Part shown: positions 48,574-58,621 of the stretch, piece after piece
Position numbering within the stretch: position 1 is the first letter of the stretch
How the letters are laid out: each line of letters opens with the position of its first letter
From: Podospora pseudoanserina
Lineage: Eukaryota > Ascomycota > Sordariomycetes > Sordariales > Podosporaceae
Length of the DNA: 64,000 nt
Assembly (NCBI RefSeq): GCF_035222485.1
Contig: NC_085921.1
Location: forward strand, 992,001-1,056,000
Direction of reading: 5' to 3'
Notes under the pieces: generated by a model
What the model saw: the letters and a program-made list of their open reading frames with translations, nothing else
Databases searched by the model: none
What the model was told of the DNA's origin: nothing
Made by a program: the position numbers and the translations under genes

Positions 48574-50150
48574 TGGTGGCGAGCCAAGAAGGGATAGGCA
48601 TAATCATTACATACGTGAGAGGCACATACATCAGCATCGAATCGATCTTACTTTTTGCCTTTGCGTCTCGGGGACCCGGGGACAGGGACGTGGGGAGGTG
48701 TGAGATGATGCTTGGGAAGGGGGAGGCTTGGCGGCTTGGTGGCTTTTGTTGGTTGGGGATGGGGTGCTGATGGTTTTTGTCAGGTGCTGGTGGTGAGCAA
48801 ACTTCACAAGACCGGCCATGTCAACGTGATGTAAGAGATGATAGAGAGTCTATCTATTGACATCAGCACGTAAAAGGGATTCCAAGTACCAAAAGCATAC
48901 CTACCTGAACTGATCAAGCGGAAGTTCTCAGACAAAAATTGCAGACAAATCATTGAGTTGGGCTGCCAGTATCGTATTCGCGCAGATTACCCCTTGGAGG
49001 AGATAGGACAATGCTATCTTTTACACGGCCACAAACATGATAGGCTAAGATAGGTAGGTAGGTGTGAGAAATAAATGTCAGTTAAATGTGTCTTCATCTC
49101 TTCCAAAACCTCCAAATAAGGGTATCGGAGCCTATGTAGCAGATGTGAGCACACTCCATGTGTCAGGCATATCTTCAATAACAACACTGGCAATTAAAAG
49201 TTACAGGACAGCTCACGCGTCATAAAAGACGCTGGGTTTGTAGCTATGATATGGCGAAGAATGGGTATGGTGTTGGTGGTGTATGCGCCATGGTGGTCCT
49301 GAGATGATGAATAACTCACTTACCAAGAAGTATTCCAAGGTACCTTTTGACCTGGACGTAAGCCCAGATATAGAGATTCGAACAAAAGATTTATTTCATC
49401 AGGGAATCACTCTTTAGTCGCCACAAAGCCAACTCTGCGCCTTCTCAAACTTGAACTAATGTACATACCTGACCTTGACTCTGAACCTATACTGAGCTCG
49501 TACGTGTGGTGGAGTATCTTATAATAGTAGTAACAGATCAGACATGAATGTGTATCCTCCCTTCTCGCTCGTAGGAATGAGATAAGCCTGATTCCTAACT
49601 GCCCGATTCTATCTAGCTCAACGATTTTGACTTCTATTCCCCTCGCTTTACGTCTCTCTGATGGATCTGGTATTGTGAAAACTAGTGAGATTGTTCCAAA
49701 AGAAACAGCTCCTTCTTTTAAATGTTCGTGGATAGGTATCTTGAGTGGTTCTAGAGCTAAACTTTGGTTGAACCTCAAGTATCTAGAGTCGGACAATTAC
49801 TTGGCCACCGCCCAGGAACCTCCACATCTCGCTCATGACAACTTTCTTTCGCCTCTTTATCGTGTCCCGGAGCGATTAGCCTAAAGGAGGGGAAAGCGGC
49901 TCTGGGAGACTGAGGATGCTATACGTCCCTCAGGTTGATGGTAGTTGGGTACCTACAGAGAAGGTTGGTTGGACTGTGAGAGCCACCTAGTAGTCGATGT
50001 CCTCCGCTGTCCACTCCTTCTGTCCAGAGGACTCAGATATCTCGCAAGCCTCTACTTCTTAACGATTCTCTCCAGTTTCACTTTAACTCGACATAAGGAT
50101 CATAATGTATCGGACTCAGAACCCTGGAAAGGTCGGTCGGTAATAACCAG

Positions 50151-50191
<41 letters not shown>

Positions 50192-50197
50192 TAGTAG
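50151..50197. repeat. compound AGC/AGT trinucleotide repeat
   Basis: About nine AGC units change directly into about seven AGT units. Non-coding as far as can be seen. Confidence 0.92.
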
Positions 50198-50476
50198 AGG
50201 CATCAGAATCAATTAACACGGGAGCTGGCGCTCACAGCAGGCGCTCAGTCACAGACGTGTTGCATATTTCAACGTGGATTTGAGAGAAGTTTTGATTTGT
50301 TGTTGTAAACGTAGTCGTAAATTCATGCTTCATAACTCATTCTTAAAAGCCAAAATGAAACAAGCGCTCTATCCCCCAAATCGCAGACAAAAGTTACAAT
50401 ATTGTTACAGGGTATCTCCATCATCCCCATCATGCGCCCATTACATCCATTATCATATCCCATCATTCATATGCAT

Positions 50477-50845
50477 TTAGTAAAATCTCCTCCTGCTTCC
50501 CCGGCCATCAGTGCCATGCATCCTCCTCGTGCCCGCAGCCTTCTGGCCAGGTCTTCCAGTGAGAGTTCCCTTCAACTTCAGGAAGGCACCACTGATCTTG
50601 TCACCGATGGAGGGCCGCCTCTGCTGGTGATGGACAGGGGCGACGGTGGTGTGGTGGTGGTGATGGGTGGTAGTGGCATGATGTCTGCGCTTTCCGCCAA
50701 AGAGACCGCCTCGGCGACGGGTAGAGGTAGTTATGGGAGCGGCGGTGGTGTGATGAGTGCGACGAGGGCCGCCGAAGAGACCTCTGCGACGGCGGGGAGC
50801 GGTAGTAGTGACTACAGGAGCGGCGTGGTGACGGCGACCGAACAT
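50477..50845 (-). CDS. small basic His/Arg-rich protein, unknown function
   Basis: Single-exon frame of 122 residues starting MFGRRHHAAPVVTTTAPRRR. The frame is open upstream to 50920 without a better ATG. The protein has two near-duplicated Arg/Gly blocks (PRRRRGLFGGPRRTHH and RRRGGLFGGKRRHH), Thr/His-rich linkers and a C-terminal module with ISGAFLKLKGTLTGRPGQKA followed by GTRRMHGTDGRGSRRRFY. That C-terminal module resembles small uncharacterised proteins I recall from other ascomycetes, which would make it a genuine conserved gene. Strongly basic, no membrane segment or signal peptide; nucleic-acid binding is a guess. It is the first coding unit after the gene-poor region. Confidence 0.72.
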   Translation of the reverse strand: MFGRRHHAAPVVTTTAPRRRRGLFGGPRRTHHTTAAPITTSTRRRGGLFGGKRRHHATTTHHHHHTTVAPVHHQQRRPSIGDKISGAFLKLKGTLTGRPGQKAAGTRRMHGTDGRGSRRRFY

Positions 50846-52161
50846 TTTGATGGTTTGGGTTTGGTGTTGTGGTTGGTATTGGTTAAAGTAGGTAGTGTTT
50901 GGTTTGCAGTTGATGTTCAAATTGAACTCTTGAGAATGCTTGTTTGTTTGTTTTGCTTCTGTGTAGATGCTGATGATAATGAGAAATTAAGACCTGTTTC
51001 TCGAGGTCAGATTAAGCAAAATATATACACCATCTCATCGGCCCTTCCCTCTCCCTCCCACGTCACAGCTTTCTTTCAATGTGATCTCCCATACTTGATT
51101 CAGACCCTTGGACCCTTGATGCATTCAGATCTCGATCTTATCCACAGCTTAATCCAACTTTCCAAAGACAGGGATGACATCAACCTCTTGCCAAACCAAA
51201 GAACACAAAACAAGCAAAAAAGTCAACCATGACGAGCCCCTTTGGACCCTTGAACCACCCAACATCGTCAGTGGCGTCCGCTGCGGTAATGCACTGAGAA
51301 TCTCATTGGTTGCCCTAACACCCTTCTCTTTCAGCGAGCCTTCAGTGCAACCAAATGCACACCAATCAGGTCTCGTTTCTTGGACTTTTTGGGCAACCGA
51401 AGCGGCCCCACACAGGGTATGATGTCACGGTTCATGTCACTTGTCAGACGGCTCGTGCCGTGGCGACCGTTGGACTAAAACTCGAAGTTGGCATTCTACC
51501 TACTGCACATACCACTGGGCACTGACGGAGTAAGCTCCAATGATTTGAGGACGTTGATTGTTGCGCGAGCATCATAGCTTGCGTGTTCACCACGTGGATG
51601 TGATACCTTGTTCGGACCGTTGGACCGTTGGGCCGTTGGGAGTGGAAACTTGCGATGTTCGACATGACGACTGCCTATGTATATAGGTAGCCGAATATTC
51701 CAAGGAGGAAAACAAGTGTCTGCTAAGAATAGAATTCGAGCATTAGCTAACAGCGATAGAAGGATTCTAGTGGTATTATACAGTCTTGATGCTCTCAGCA
51801 ACATGTGAGAGTCTTGCACGGCTGGGTGATGCCATCACTTTACTCAAAGTCACTTCTGATCCAGACACTCCTTGCTTATTGATATCCCACCTCAATATTA
51901 TCACATTATTCAAGTCCGAAGATATGTCATATCCCTTGCACCAACTTTTTGTCCACCAAAATCAAATTACAACTTGAGTAGGTACGGAATAAATAATTGT
52001 TGTCACCGAACTGTAACTGCTGGCTGCCCCGTCCCGCCAAGTCTCGCATCTCCAGCACACTCGGATATGTGTCCACAAAACCCACATTCGATAACAAATT
52101 CATGTCGGGAATTATTGAAAAGCCCTAATCCTGCACCAGATCCACAACAACTCAATAAAAT
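50846..52161. other. intergenic between small basic protein gene and tRNA-Tyr
   Basis: Promoter side of the minus-strand small protein, then non-coding sequence up to the tRNA. No supportable gene or repeat beyond the word TTGGACCGTTGGGCCGTTGG near 51620. Confidence 0.5.
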
Positions 52162-52250
52162 CCCCTTGTGGTGTAGTTGGCTATCACGTTCGGCTGTAAA
52201 TGCAATTTATCGATACCGAAAGGTCACCGGCTCGATTCCGGTCGAGGGGA
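52162..52250 (+). tRNA. tRNA-Tyr(GTA) with intron
   Basis: Complete cloverleaf. Acceptor stem CCCCTTG pairs with CGAGGGG (one T-G wobble), discriminator A at 52250, and C1-G72 as in eukaryotic tRNA-Tyr. The D arm is GTGTAGTTGGCTATCAC. The anticodon arm is TTCGG-CTGTAAA with anticodon GTA at 52196-52198, closed by CCGAA at 52216-52220. A 15-nt intron (about 52200-52214) lies after position 37, as expected for nuclear tRNA-Tyr. The T arm is ACCGG-CTCGATT-CCGGT. CCA is not encoded. The downstream T-rich stretch (CATCCTTTTGCC) can serve as RNA polymerase III terminator. Confidence 0.96.
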
Positions 52251-52706
52251 CACATCCTTTTGCCTTCACCTCAGTAAGGTGACTCTTTGTTTTTGATCCA
52301 GCTATGAAGACTCTTCTTTTTTTCTGGGATGCTATGTGCTTCACAAACAACCCTACGTGCATAATTCTGGAGATATATATTATACATTGGGTTGCTTAAC
52401 CTACACAGCACCGTCATTACATCAGGTCACCAGAACCCATGACATTGGACTCAACCCATTGAAATGCCATGTCGTTCATCAGAAAATCATTAAACAGGCT
52501 GTAGATTCCTGGTAATAGCTTCGGCGAACATTGAGTACCAATCTTTAGGATTTGCTAGCAACTTTAAAAGACCCATTTCAGGCTGTTTCGTAGAAAACAA
52601 TAAACTTCCTCCGCCAAGGGTATCATTCCAACCAAGCCACTCTACAGTCTCATCAATGCCGTATCCACACTTCGCGTTATCATACAACGAAAACTTACAA
52701 CCCCCC
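52251..52706. other. spacer between tRNA-Tyr and ceramidase 3' end
   Basis: An eight-T run at 52317 may act as a secondary pol III terminator. The rest should be the ceramidase 3' untranslated region. A minus-strand frame at 52490-52732 overlaps the ceramidase end in another frame and is not supported. Confidence 0.5.
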
Positions 52707-55121
52707 TCAAGCCTTAAAGCTGAAACAATCACTCACACCCTCGAAGCTTTCCACGCCTCCCAACAACCCCTTCTTATCCCCAAAGTACCTGATCCGATAC
52801 GCCGTCCCCTTCTCCATCTCCCCCTCTCCCTCAAGAGCGGTATCCCACCCGATCGTCACCTCACTCCAACCCATAAGCTCACTCGTCCTCTCCCACTCAA
52901 AAATCACACTCCAGTCCCCATCATCTCTGAACCTTTCCCACGTCCCATCCTTACCCAGCTTCTCAACAGCAGCATACGTGCCGCCCAGCTTCAGATTGTT
53001 TCTCGGATTGGCTCCAACAAACCGAACCTTGACCACATCCCCAATCACATAAGGAGTACCCTTCTCAGCATCCGTCAAAACATCCCCAAAAGACTTGAAA
53101 AGCGGCGCATTGTCCATCACCACTGACGGGATAAACGACAACGACTGGTTCGTATTATCCGGCGGATACACCATAGACTTCTGATCATGCGGCGGAGGCG
53201 CCGGCGAATCCGGATTCAAATACCCCAACAGCCCCATCGTGACGTTGATATACGCCGCCAGCGTGTGCGGTCCATACAGAGTCGAAGCCCCTTCATACCT
53301 CTGGATCCCGTACTCCTCTTCCGTAGTGATATAATGCGTATAACTGTTGGCTGGACCCCCCAACACAACAACCGCATCCTCTCCCGCCTCATCGCTGGTC
53401 CTCACGGCCTCCTTCCATCTCCGTCCAGCCATCGTCGTCGCTTCCCCAGGTGAAACAATAATAAAAAGCTGTCCAACTCTAAACACTTGAACATCAACCA
53501 CATTCGGCGTCCACAGATACGGCCTCTCCATCTCCCCCACATCCAGCAAAATCGGCTTGGCACCATGACACGCCCTCTGCTCCTCGTTCGCATCCTTCAA
53601 AAACCTCGACACAACCTTCCACACCGGCGAAGTGGTGTTTTCGTTCCCATCATGCTGCGTAAAATCAAACGCCCCCGGCCCATCACTCGTCCCCGCCGCA
53701 AAAGAATACCCCAGCGCAGCCGGACAAGTCTTTGCCATCCTCCCACCCGGCAGCTCAAACTCAAACCCGGTCATGTTGTGAAACTTGTGAAAAGCCTTCA
53801 CCCAACCCCCCCTCACCGGCGTGAGGCCCCCCTCGTCAAACAGTTTCCTCGCAGGCTCAAACTGCCTCTTCCCGATCTCGAAACAGGACCTAGCTCCGCT
53901 GTCCGGAGTTTGAAACCCGGGCCCACGACCATGACAAGACTGTGACTTGCCATCAACAGGACAAGTGCTATTCTCAAAACTGCACATCTTCCCTGACCCA
54001 TCCTCGCACCACGCGCCCAGAACATTAGGACTCGTATCACCCACACTCGCCTGGCTAAAACCAGCCACAAAATCTGGATTCTCCCCTCTCATCGACTTTT
54101 CAAACAAATAGGCCGCAACCCCTTTATTATCCCCCGCAATAAGGGTGTTGTTCCCCAACAACGAAGTCCCATGGACGGGAAACCACGTCAGCACACCCAA
54201 AGCCTTCTCATCAGCGGCACGTTCAAATTTCAAGAGCGTCAAATCCTTTTCAACGGACCCGTCGTCTTCGATGCTAATATTATACCTCACCCTCTCCTCC
54301 TCAGGGTTGGCAAGGTAAGCGAACAAACTCCGGTTGATATTCGCGCCAAAAACCTTTGTCGTCCCGACGCTGAGATACCCCGGCGTGAGACTCTGATGCG
54401 CTTTTCTGATGGATTCCACCGCCCCGTCCACAATGGCTCGGTAGCCTTGGTGATCAAACCCTTTGCTTGTGATTTGTGGGAGGAGGTAATTCAACCACCC
54501 AGCTGGCCCAGCGTGGGAGTGCGTTCCCGTAACAGCAACGTTGTGGTGACCGTACACTTTATATTCCTCCCCCAAGCTCTCGAGAGCGTTGAGGATGCCG
54601 TAGCGAACGGCGGTGTCACCTGATTGGGTGTCCAGCACCAAGTAAACCAACCGGTCGGAAGGGTTGTCGATGTTGCCGACGATGAAGGCGCGGGAGTAGA
54701 GGCGTTGACGGAGACCGGAACCGACTTGTTTGGGGTCGGCGTAGCCCATGAGGTTGATTTCGACTACGGGGCCGGTGATGTCTGCTTTGCCCACGCCGAG
54801 GAGATATGTGTTGTTGTTGTTGTTGTTTGTTGGTGGGGGGTGGGGGGTTGAGGTTGTCCATGATGTCCAGTTTCCGGGGGCTTCGGCGGCAAACAATCTA
54901 AGTAGTGCACAGCCGAGGATGAGGGCGCCGAGAATGGAGGTGAGGTACCCGATGATGGACCGGTAGTATATTCTTTTCGGTAGTGATCTCTTGTTCTCCG
55001 AGTCCCCGTCTTTGGTCTGTTGATGTGGTTGTGATAGCAACGGCTGTTGTTGATAAGCTCCGTCCTTTTCCGAGTCAACCCAGACGTTGGCGGGGTCGAG
55101 CAGTTTTTCATGGGCGTCCAT
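52707..55121 (-). CDS. neutral ceramidase, membrane-anchored
   Basis: Single-exon 804-residue neutral/alkaline ceramidase (N-acylsphingosine amidohydrolase, ASAH2 family), hydrolysing ceramide to sphingosine and fatty acid. Residues 1-53 are cytosolic-type, 54-77 form one hydrophobic segment (SIIGYLTSILGALILGCALL), so it is probably a type II membrane or signal-anchored protein. After a Pro/Asn linker with a six-Asn run the catalytic domain opens with YLLGVGKADITGPVVEINLM. Zinc ligands are expected in GTHSHAGP (His 201 and 203) and VHGTS (His 317). The nucleophile is Ser364 in the hallmark GDTSPN. The C-terminal immunoglobulin-like domain starts about residue 650 and ends with LGGVESFEGVSDCFSF. 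Several Asn-X-Ser/Thr sites fit a luminal or extracellular catalytic domain. It is divergent with the SPF27-like gene. Confidence 0.95.
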   Translation of the reverse strand: MDAHEKLLDPANVWVDSEKDGAYQQQPLLSQPHQQTKDGDSENKRSLPKRIYYRSIIGYLTSILGALILGCALLRLFAAEAPGNWTSWTTSTPHPPPTNNNNNNTYLLGVGKADITGPVVEINLMGYADPKQVGSGLRQRLYSRAFIVGNIDNPSDRLVYLVLDTQSGDTAVRYGILNALESLGEEYKVYGHHNVAVTGTHSHAGPAGWLNYLLPQITSKGFDHQGYRAIVDGAVESIRKAHQSLTPGYLSVGTTKVFGANINRSLFAYLANPEEERVRYNISIEDDGSVEKDLTLLKFERAADEKALGVLTWFPVHGTSLLGNNTLIAGDNKGVAAYLFEKSMRGENPDFVAGFSQASVGDTSPNVLGAWCEDGSGKMCSFENSTCPVDGKSQSCHGRGPGFQTPDSGARSCFEIGKRQFEPARKLFDEGGLTPVRGGWVKAFHKFHNMTGFEFELPGGRMAKTCPAALGYSFAAGTSDGPGAFDFTQHDGNENTTSPVWKVVSRFLKDANEEQRACHGAKPILLDVGEMERPYLWTPNVVDVQVFRVGQLFIIVSPGEATTMAGRRWKEAVRTSDEAGEDAVVVLGGPANSYTHYITTEEEYGIQRYEGASTLYGPHTLAAYINVTMGLLGYLNPDSPAPPPHDQKSMVYPPDNTNQSLSFIPSVVMDNAPLFKSFGDVLTDAEKGTPYVIGDVVKVRFVGANPRNNLKLGGTYAAVEKLGKDGTWERFRDDGDWSVIFEWERTSELMGWSEVTIGWDTALEGEGEMEKGTAYRIRYFGDKKGLLGGVESFEGVSDCFSFKA

Positions 55122-55903
55122 GGTGGAGGATTTGCAGGGCGGAAGCTACCTGCACTGCATATTCTAGATGATAATTGAGAGAAACAAAAAAAAAGTTTGA
55201 GATAGGTACTGTTGAAGCGGTGTTATCTGTTGTTGGTCACTTGAACCCAACTGTATTAGAAACCAAGCAACCATGAACGATAGGCCTGGAGGTGATTTCT
55301 TGGCAGCGACTGCCTTGTGTCGTCATTGTCGCAGGAAACTGCCCGATTCGACAAAGGGGCGGTGCACACCCCGCTGCCAAGAGTATCGGGGTGGGTGGCA
55401 GCCGTTTGCACTGAACTGAGGAGTTTGGCATTATATTTCACTTGGGAAGCTGTTGTTTAGTTTTGAATGTCAGAACAGTTTTTCTATATTTTGGATGGAT
55501 GAGGCAGTTGCAGTATTATATCTTTAACTGCCGAAGCTGTCTTGGTTATCTCATACCGGAAGAGCAGCAAGTGCTGTCTTAACTTGAAGTTGTCGTGCAG
55601 ACACTAGATAAGAGCTCCGATAAGAAGGCTAAGCCCACCCCTGGCGTCTGTTCACTGTGTAGAGTGGAGACCGCATTTTTCCAAAGTGAGATCCAGCGCG
55701 TCTTCAAGCATCGCATCGCGCAGTCGCATTCATTTTGAGATTTCGTCAAGTTCAACCGTCCAGCACCACCACCACCACCACCAAGATCCCCACGCCTGCT
55801 TCACACCAGTTATACAATCATAACAACAACAAAACAACCAACCTTTTCGCCCTCCACAAGTTCCCAATCTCTCTCAAGTATAACCACCTACCCACCCTCC
55901 AAA
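55122..55903. promoter_or_regulatory. divergent promoter region, ceramidase and SPF27-like gene
   Basis: Spacer of about 780 bp between two divergent starts. A CCA/CAC triplet run lies at about 55760-55785 in the leader of the SPF27-like gene. No particular element identified. Confidence 0.45.
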
Positions 55904-56582
55904 ATGCCATCCATAACCACCGTCCACGAGTCCCTCCCATGTAAGTTTCCTTCCCCTCCCCCCATCTGCCCTATTATCCAACTCTCATCCTAACCTCCCA
56001 GACATCGACCCCCACATCAACCCAACTAACCGCCGCCCAAACCCTCATTACCCGCGAACGCACCCTCCACCCTGACGACCCCAACCACGCCCTCCCCCCC
56101 CTACCACCCCCAATTCCTCACCCCTCTCCTCACATCCGAATTCTCCCGCCTCTCCAGTACCTCCCCCCACCAAAACTAAACGCCCTGGACCTGTCCTGAT
56201 ACAACACCCTCCCTCCCAACCCCCCAACCCCACCCCCCACTCCCTCCAGTCAGAACTCTCAAAAGCCTACACCTCCCACGCCTATATCTCCTCCCGCCGC
56301 TCCCACCTCGCCCTCCTAGACACCTACGGAAAAACCGCCTGGCTAGTCGGCAACTACCACCTCGAGGGCGAGCTCAAGGCCCTAGAGAAGGAACTCGCCC
56401 AGACCAAACAAGAGATCGATCTTGTGACTCTGGCGAGGAAGACAAGACAAGAAGAGGTCGGGTCGGAGATGAGGATGCTAGAGGAGAATTGGAAAATGGG
56501 GGTGGGGAGGGTGCTGGAGACGGAGGTGGCGACCGAGGGGGTGAGGAGGGAGGTTTTGGGGGTTCTTGCCGGGAGGGAGTAA
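55904..56582 (+). CDS. SPF27/BCAS2-like Prp19-complex subunit, frame disrupted
   Basis: Clear homologue of pre-mRNA-splicing factor SPF27 (BCAS2, fission yeast Cwf7), a core subunit of the Prp19/NineTeen complex that activates the spliceosome. Exon 1 (55904-55940) gives MPSITTVHESLP and joins through a GTAAGT intron to exon 2 at 56002. The family motifs are all present, in order: QLTAAQTLITRERTLHP, KLNALDLS, SKAYTSHAYISSRRSHLALL, TYGKTAWLVGNYHLEGELKA and the coiled coil ELAQTKQEIDLVTLARKTRQ, ending VRREVLGVLAGRE. But they lie in different frames: between about 56009 and 56240 the frame changes four times, each time at a C homopolymer, and one TGA replaces the expected Arg codon after LNALDLS. 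From 56250 to the stop the frame is clean. Either the consensus is wrong in the C runs or this copy is damaged. Confidence 0.8.
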
Positions 56583-57380
56583 GAAATTGTTGTTGTTGTT
56601 GGCAAAAGAGACTGCGAGAAACGAGGCGGTATTTCGAGAAGGGGGAGAGAAAGAGGTCAGGTGGAAGAAGCAAGGGAGATGTGTGAGGTGGGAATTGTAA
56701 CGAAATGTTGGGAGTTTTACGAGTTTACCACAACAGGGGAGGTTCTATGCTGAGGATTGTTGTTTAGGGGGCAGAGTAAGGGACAGACACGTAAAATGGG
56801 AAGGGATATTGTCATAAATATGCTGGAGTTTGGGAATATAAATCAGGGAGAATATGTTGCTTCACACGGAAAGTGTTAATATACTTAAATATGGCCGGGT
56901 TATAAACCAAAAGTGCTGCCCAAAGAATTGTCGAAAGGCGTGAAAAGGGGTGCAAAAAACTTCTTGACACGGCGCTATATTCCACAAGACAAGAAGCACT
57001 TTGTTGTCTATGTGTCCGTCAACGACTATGCATTTCACACAATACATATGGGTGGGGTGAGCAATGTACATAACCCTAGGTAAACATAGCATTTGCTATT
57101 ATGACCTGTTTGCTACTCCTTCAGGTATCTAATAACAAGCCAAAGTGTTTGGTCTTGAATAATCATGTAGGCCCAAAAAAAATAGGGAGACGGCAGAGTG
57201 AAAATAATAATCCAAAACTCCAGCCCCAACCCACAAAGCCACACCAAGAATACCATACTTTGTTCCTTCTCCAATATTTGTTCTTTTCACCACCAAAAAA
57301 ACTCGAGAAGCAAGCGCCCACACCGCGCCCCATTACACCTCGTTTCCCTATTCTGATCTCTCTCCATGCTCCATCATCCT
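56583..57380. other. convergent spacer
   Basis: Both 3' untranslated regions of the converging SPF27-like and PKA regulatory-subunit genes. AT-richer than the flanking genes. No gene seen. Confidence 0.6.
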
Positions 57381-58621
57381 TTAAACTGTCTGAAGGGGAT
57401 CCATCTCCTCCACCCCAGTCTTGACACCCACATACTTGGTTCTCCGCATAATACTCTCGACCGGCCCCAACAAACGCTGGAACGCCGACTTGCCAAGCGA
57501 TACAACCTTGACCTCGGTGGTGCTCACGACGCTGGCGGCGCGTGGTGCGTCGTTTAGCAGAGCGAGCTCGCCAAAGAAATCGCCCTTTTTGTAGTGCTTG
57601 ACAGCGGTCTCGTCGCCCCTCCTAAGAGCGACCGCCTCGCCATCCACAAGCAAGTAAAAGGAGTCACCCGGGTCGCCCTCGCGAATAATGGTGTGACCGG
57701 CCGGGAATTTCTCGCTCTTGAGCGCATCCGCAATCTTGGAGCGCTCATACGGGGTCAGGCTTGAGAGCAAAGGCACCTCCTCGAGGAAGCCCTCGTACAT
57801 GCGACGACGGGCAAAGGTCGACTCCATCAGGATCCTCCGGAAGGTCATACGGTCCAAGGCCCAGAGGGTGCAGTTGGGCTCGGCGGAAATAACAGTAGCG
57901 GCCCGCGGGGCGTTGTACATGAGCGCAAGCTCTCCAAAAGAACCGCCTGCACCAATGGTGCTAACCTTCCTGCCAGCCCCGTCCAAACCAGGCTCGACCT
58001 TTCCTGTGAGGCTGACGTAAATATCGAAAGAACCCTTTTCGATGATATAAAAGAAGTCACCGGTATCTCCTTGGGTAATCACCTGCCAAACAGATTAGTC
58101 GTGCCCTTTTTGGCCAACACGAACGCCCAACTCACCTTGATATCCTTGGATGGGATCGGCTTCTCTATCAAAGCCCCCAATACCTGGGCGGTTTGCTCGT
58201 CATCGAGGTGGCTGAACAGGAAATTGCCGCTGATGGCTTCCTTCAACCGCTCCAGCTGCTCGGGCGTCTTGGGATGCACAGGAGGTGTCCAATTGTCATA
58301 AGCTTCTCCGGTAGGGGGTTTCAGTGACTCGGCCGATACCGAAGTGCGACGGCCCAAGTTGTACTGGGCTGGGTAGCCTGTTGGATCAAGATGGGGCCTG
58401 TTGACTCCAGTCATGTGTGTATCAGATGCCGCATCGGCACCAAAAGGGCTTCGGAAGAGACCGGCGCCATGGTCGGCTGGAGCGCGGCCAAAGCTCGCCG
58501 TTGTGGGCGAAGTCACCATGTCATTTTCGTCCTCCTCGGCGACTCTTTGCATACCAGTGGTCTCCAGTCTGCCAAATGGGTTCGAGTTGCCCCCGAAAGG
58601 GCTGCTGAAGCCAGTGGACAT
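57381..58621 (-). CDS. cAMP-dependent protein kinase regulatory subunit
   Basis: Predicted 395-residue PKA regulatory subunit (PkaR; MCB in Neurospora), which holds the catalytic subunit inactive until cAMP binds. Exons 58621-58136 and 58082-57381 join in phase 0 across a 53-bp intron. Start chosen at MSTGFSSPFGGNSNPFG, the first ATG. The inhibitor site is RRTSV at residues 91-95, with Ser94 phosphorylatable, so this is a type II-like substrate site. Two cyclic-nucleotide-binding domains follow, each with an intact phosphate-binding cassette: FGELALMYNAPRAA at about 211-224 and FGELALLNDAPRAA at about 332-345. An acidic EEDENDMVTSPTT segment is typical of filamentous fungi. No classic N-terminal dimerisation/docking helix pair is visible, which may be genuine for these fungi or reflect an unseen upstream exon. 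Confidence 0.95.

Larger units (their letters stand above)
48225..50476. other. non-coding region with a lower-GC island
   Basis: No confident gene. A lower-GC island at about 49.4-50.1 kb contains a 129-codon minus-strand frame (49407-49796) with protein-like stretches but no recognised domain; its status is uncertain. Microsatellites lie at 48531 and 50151. Confidence 0.45.

Noticed and set aside
52490-52732. 80-codon minus-strand frame overlapping the ceramidase 3' end
   Set aside because: Lies in a different frame across the ceramidase stop and 3' region; ceramidase already has a normal C-terminus, and no splice pair links them.
56157-56249. Possible GTACCT...CTCCAG intron in the SPF27-like exon
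   Set aside because: It would remove the KLNALDLS motif that is characteristic of the family and would not repair the earlier frame changes.
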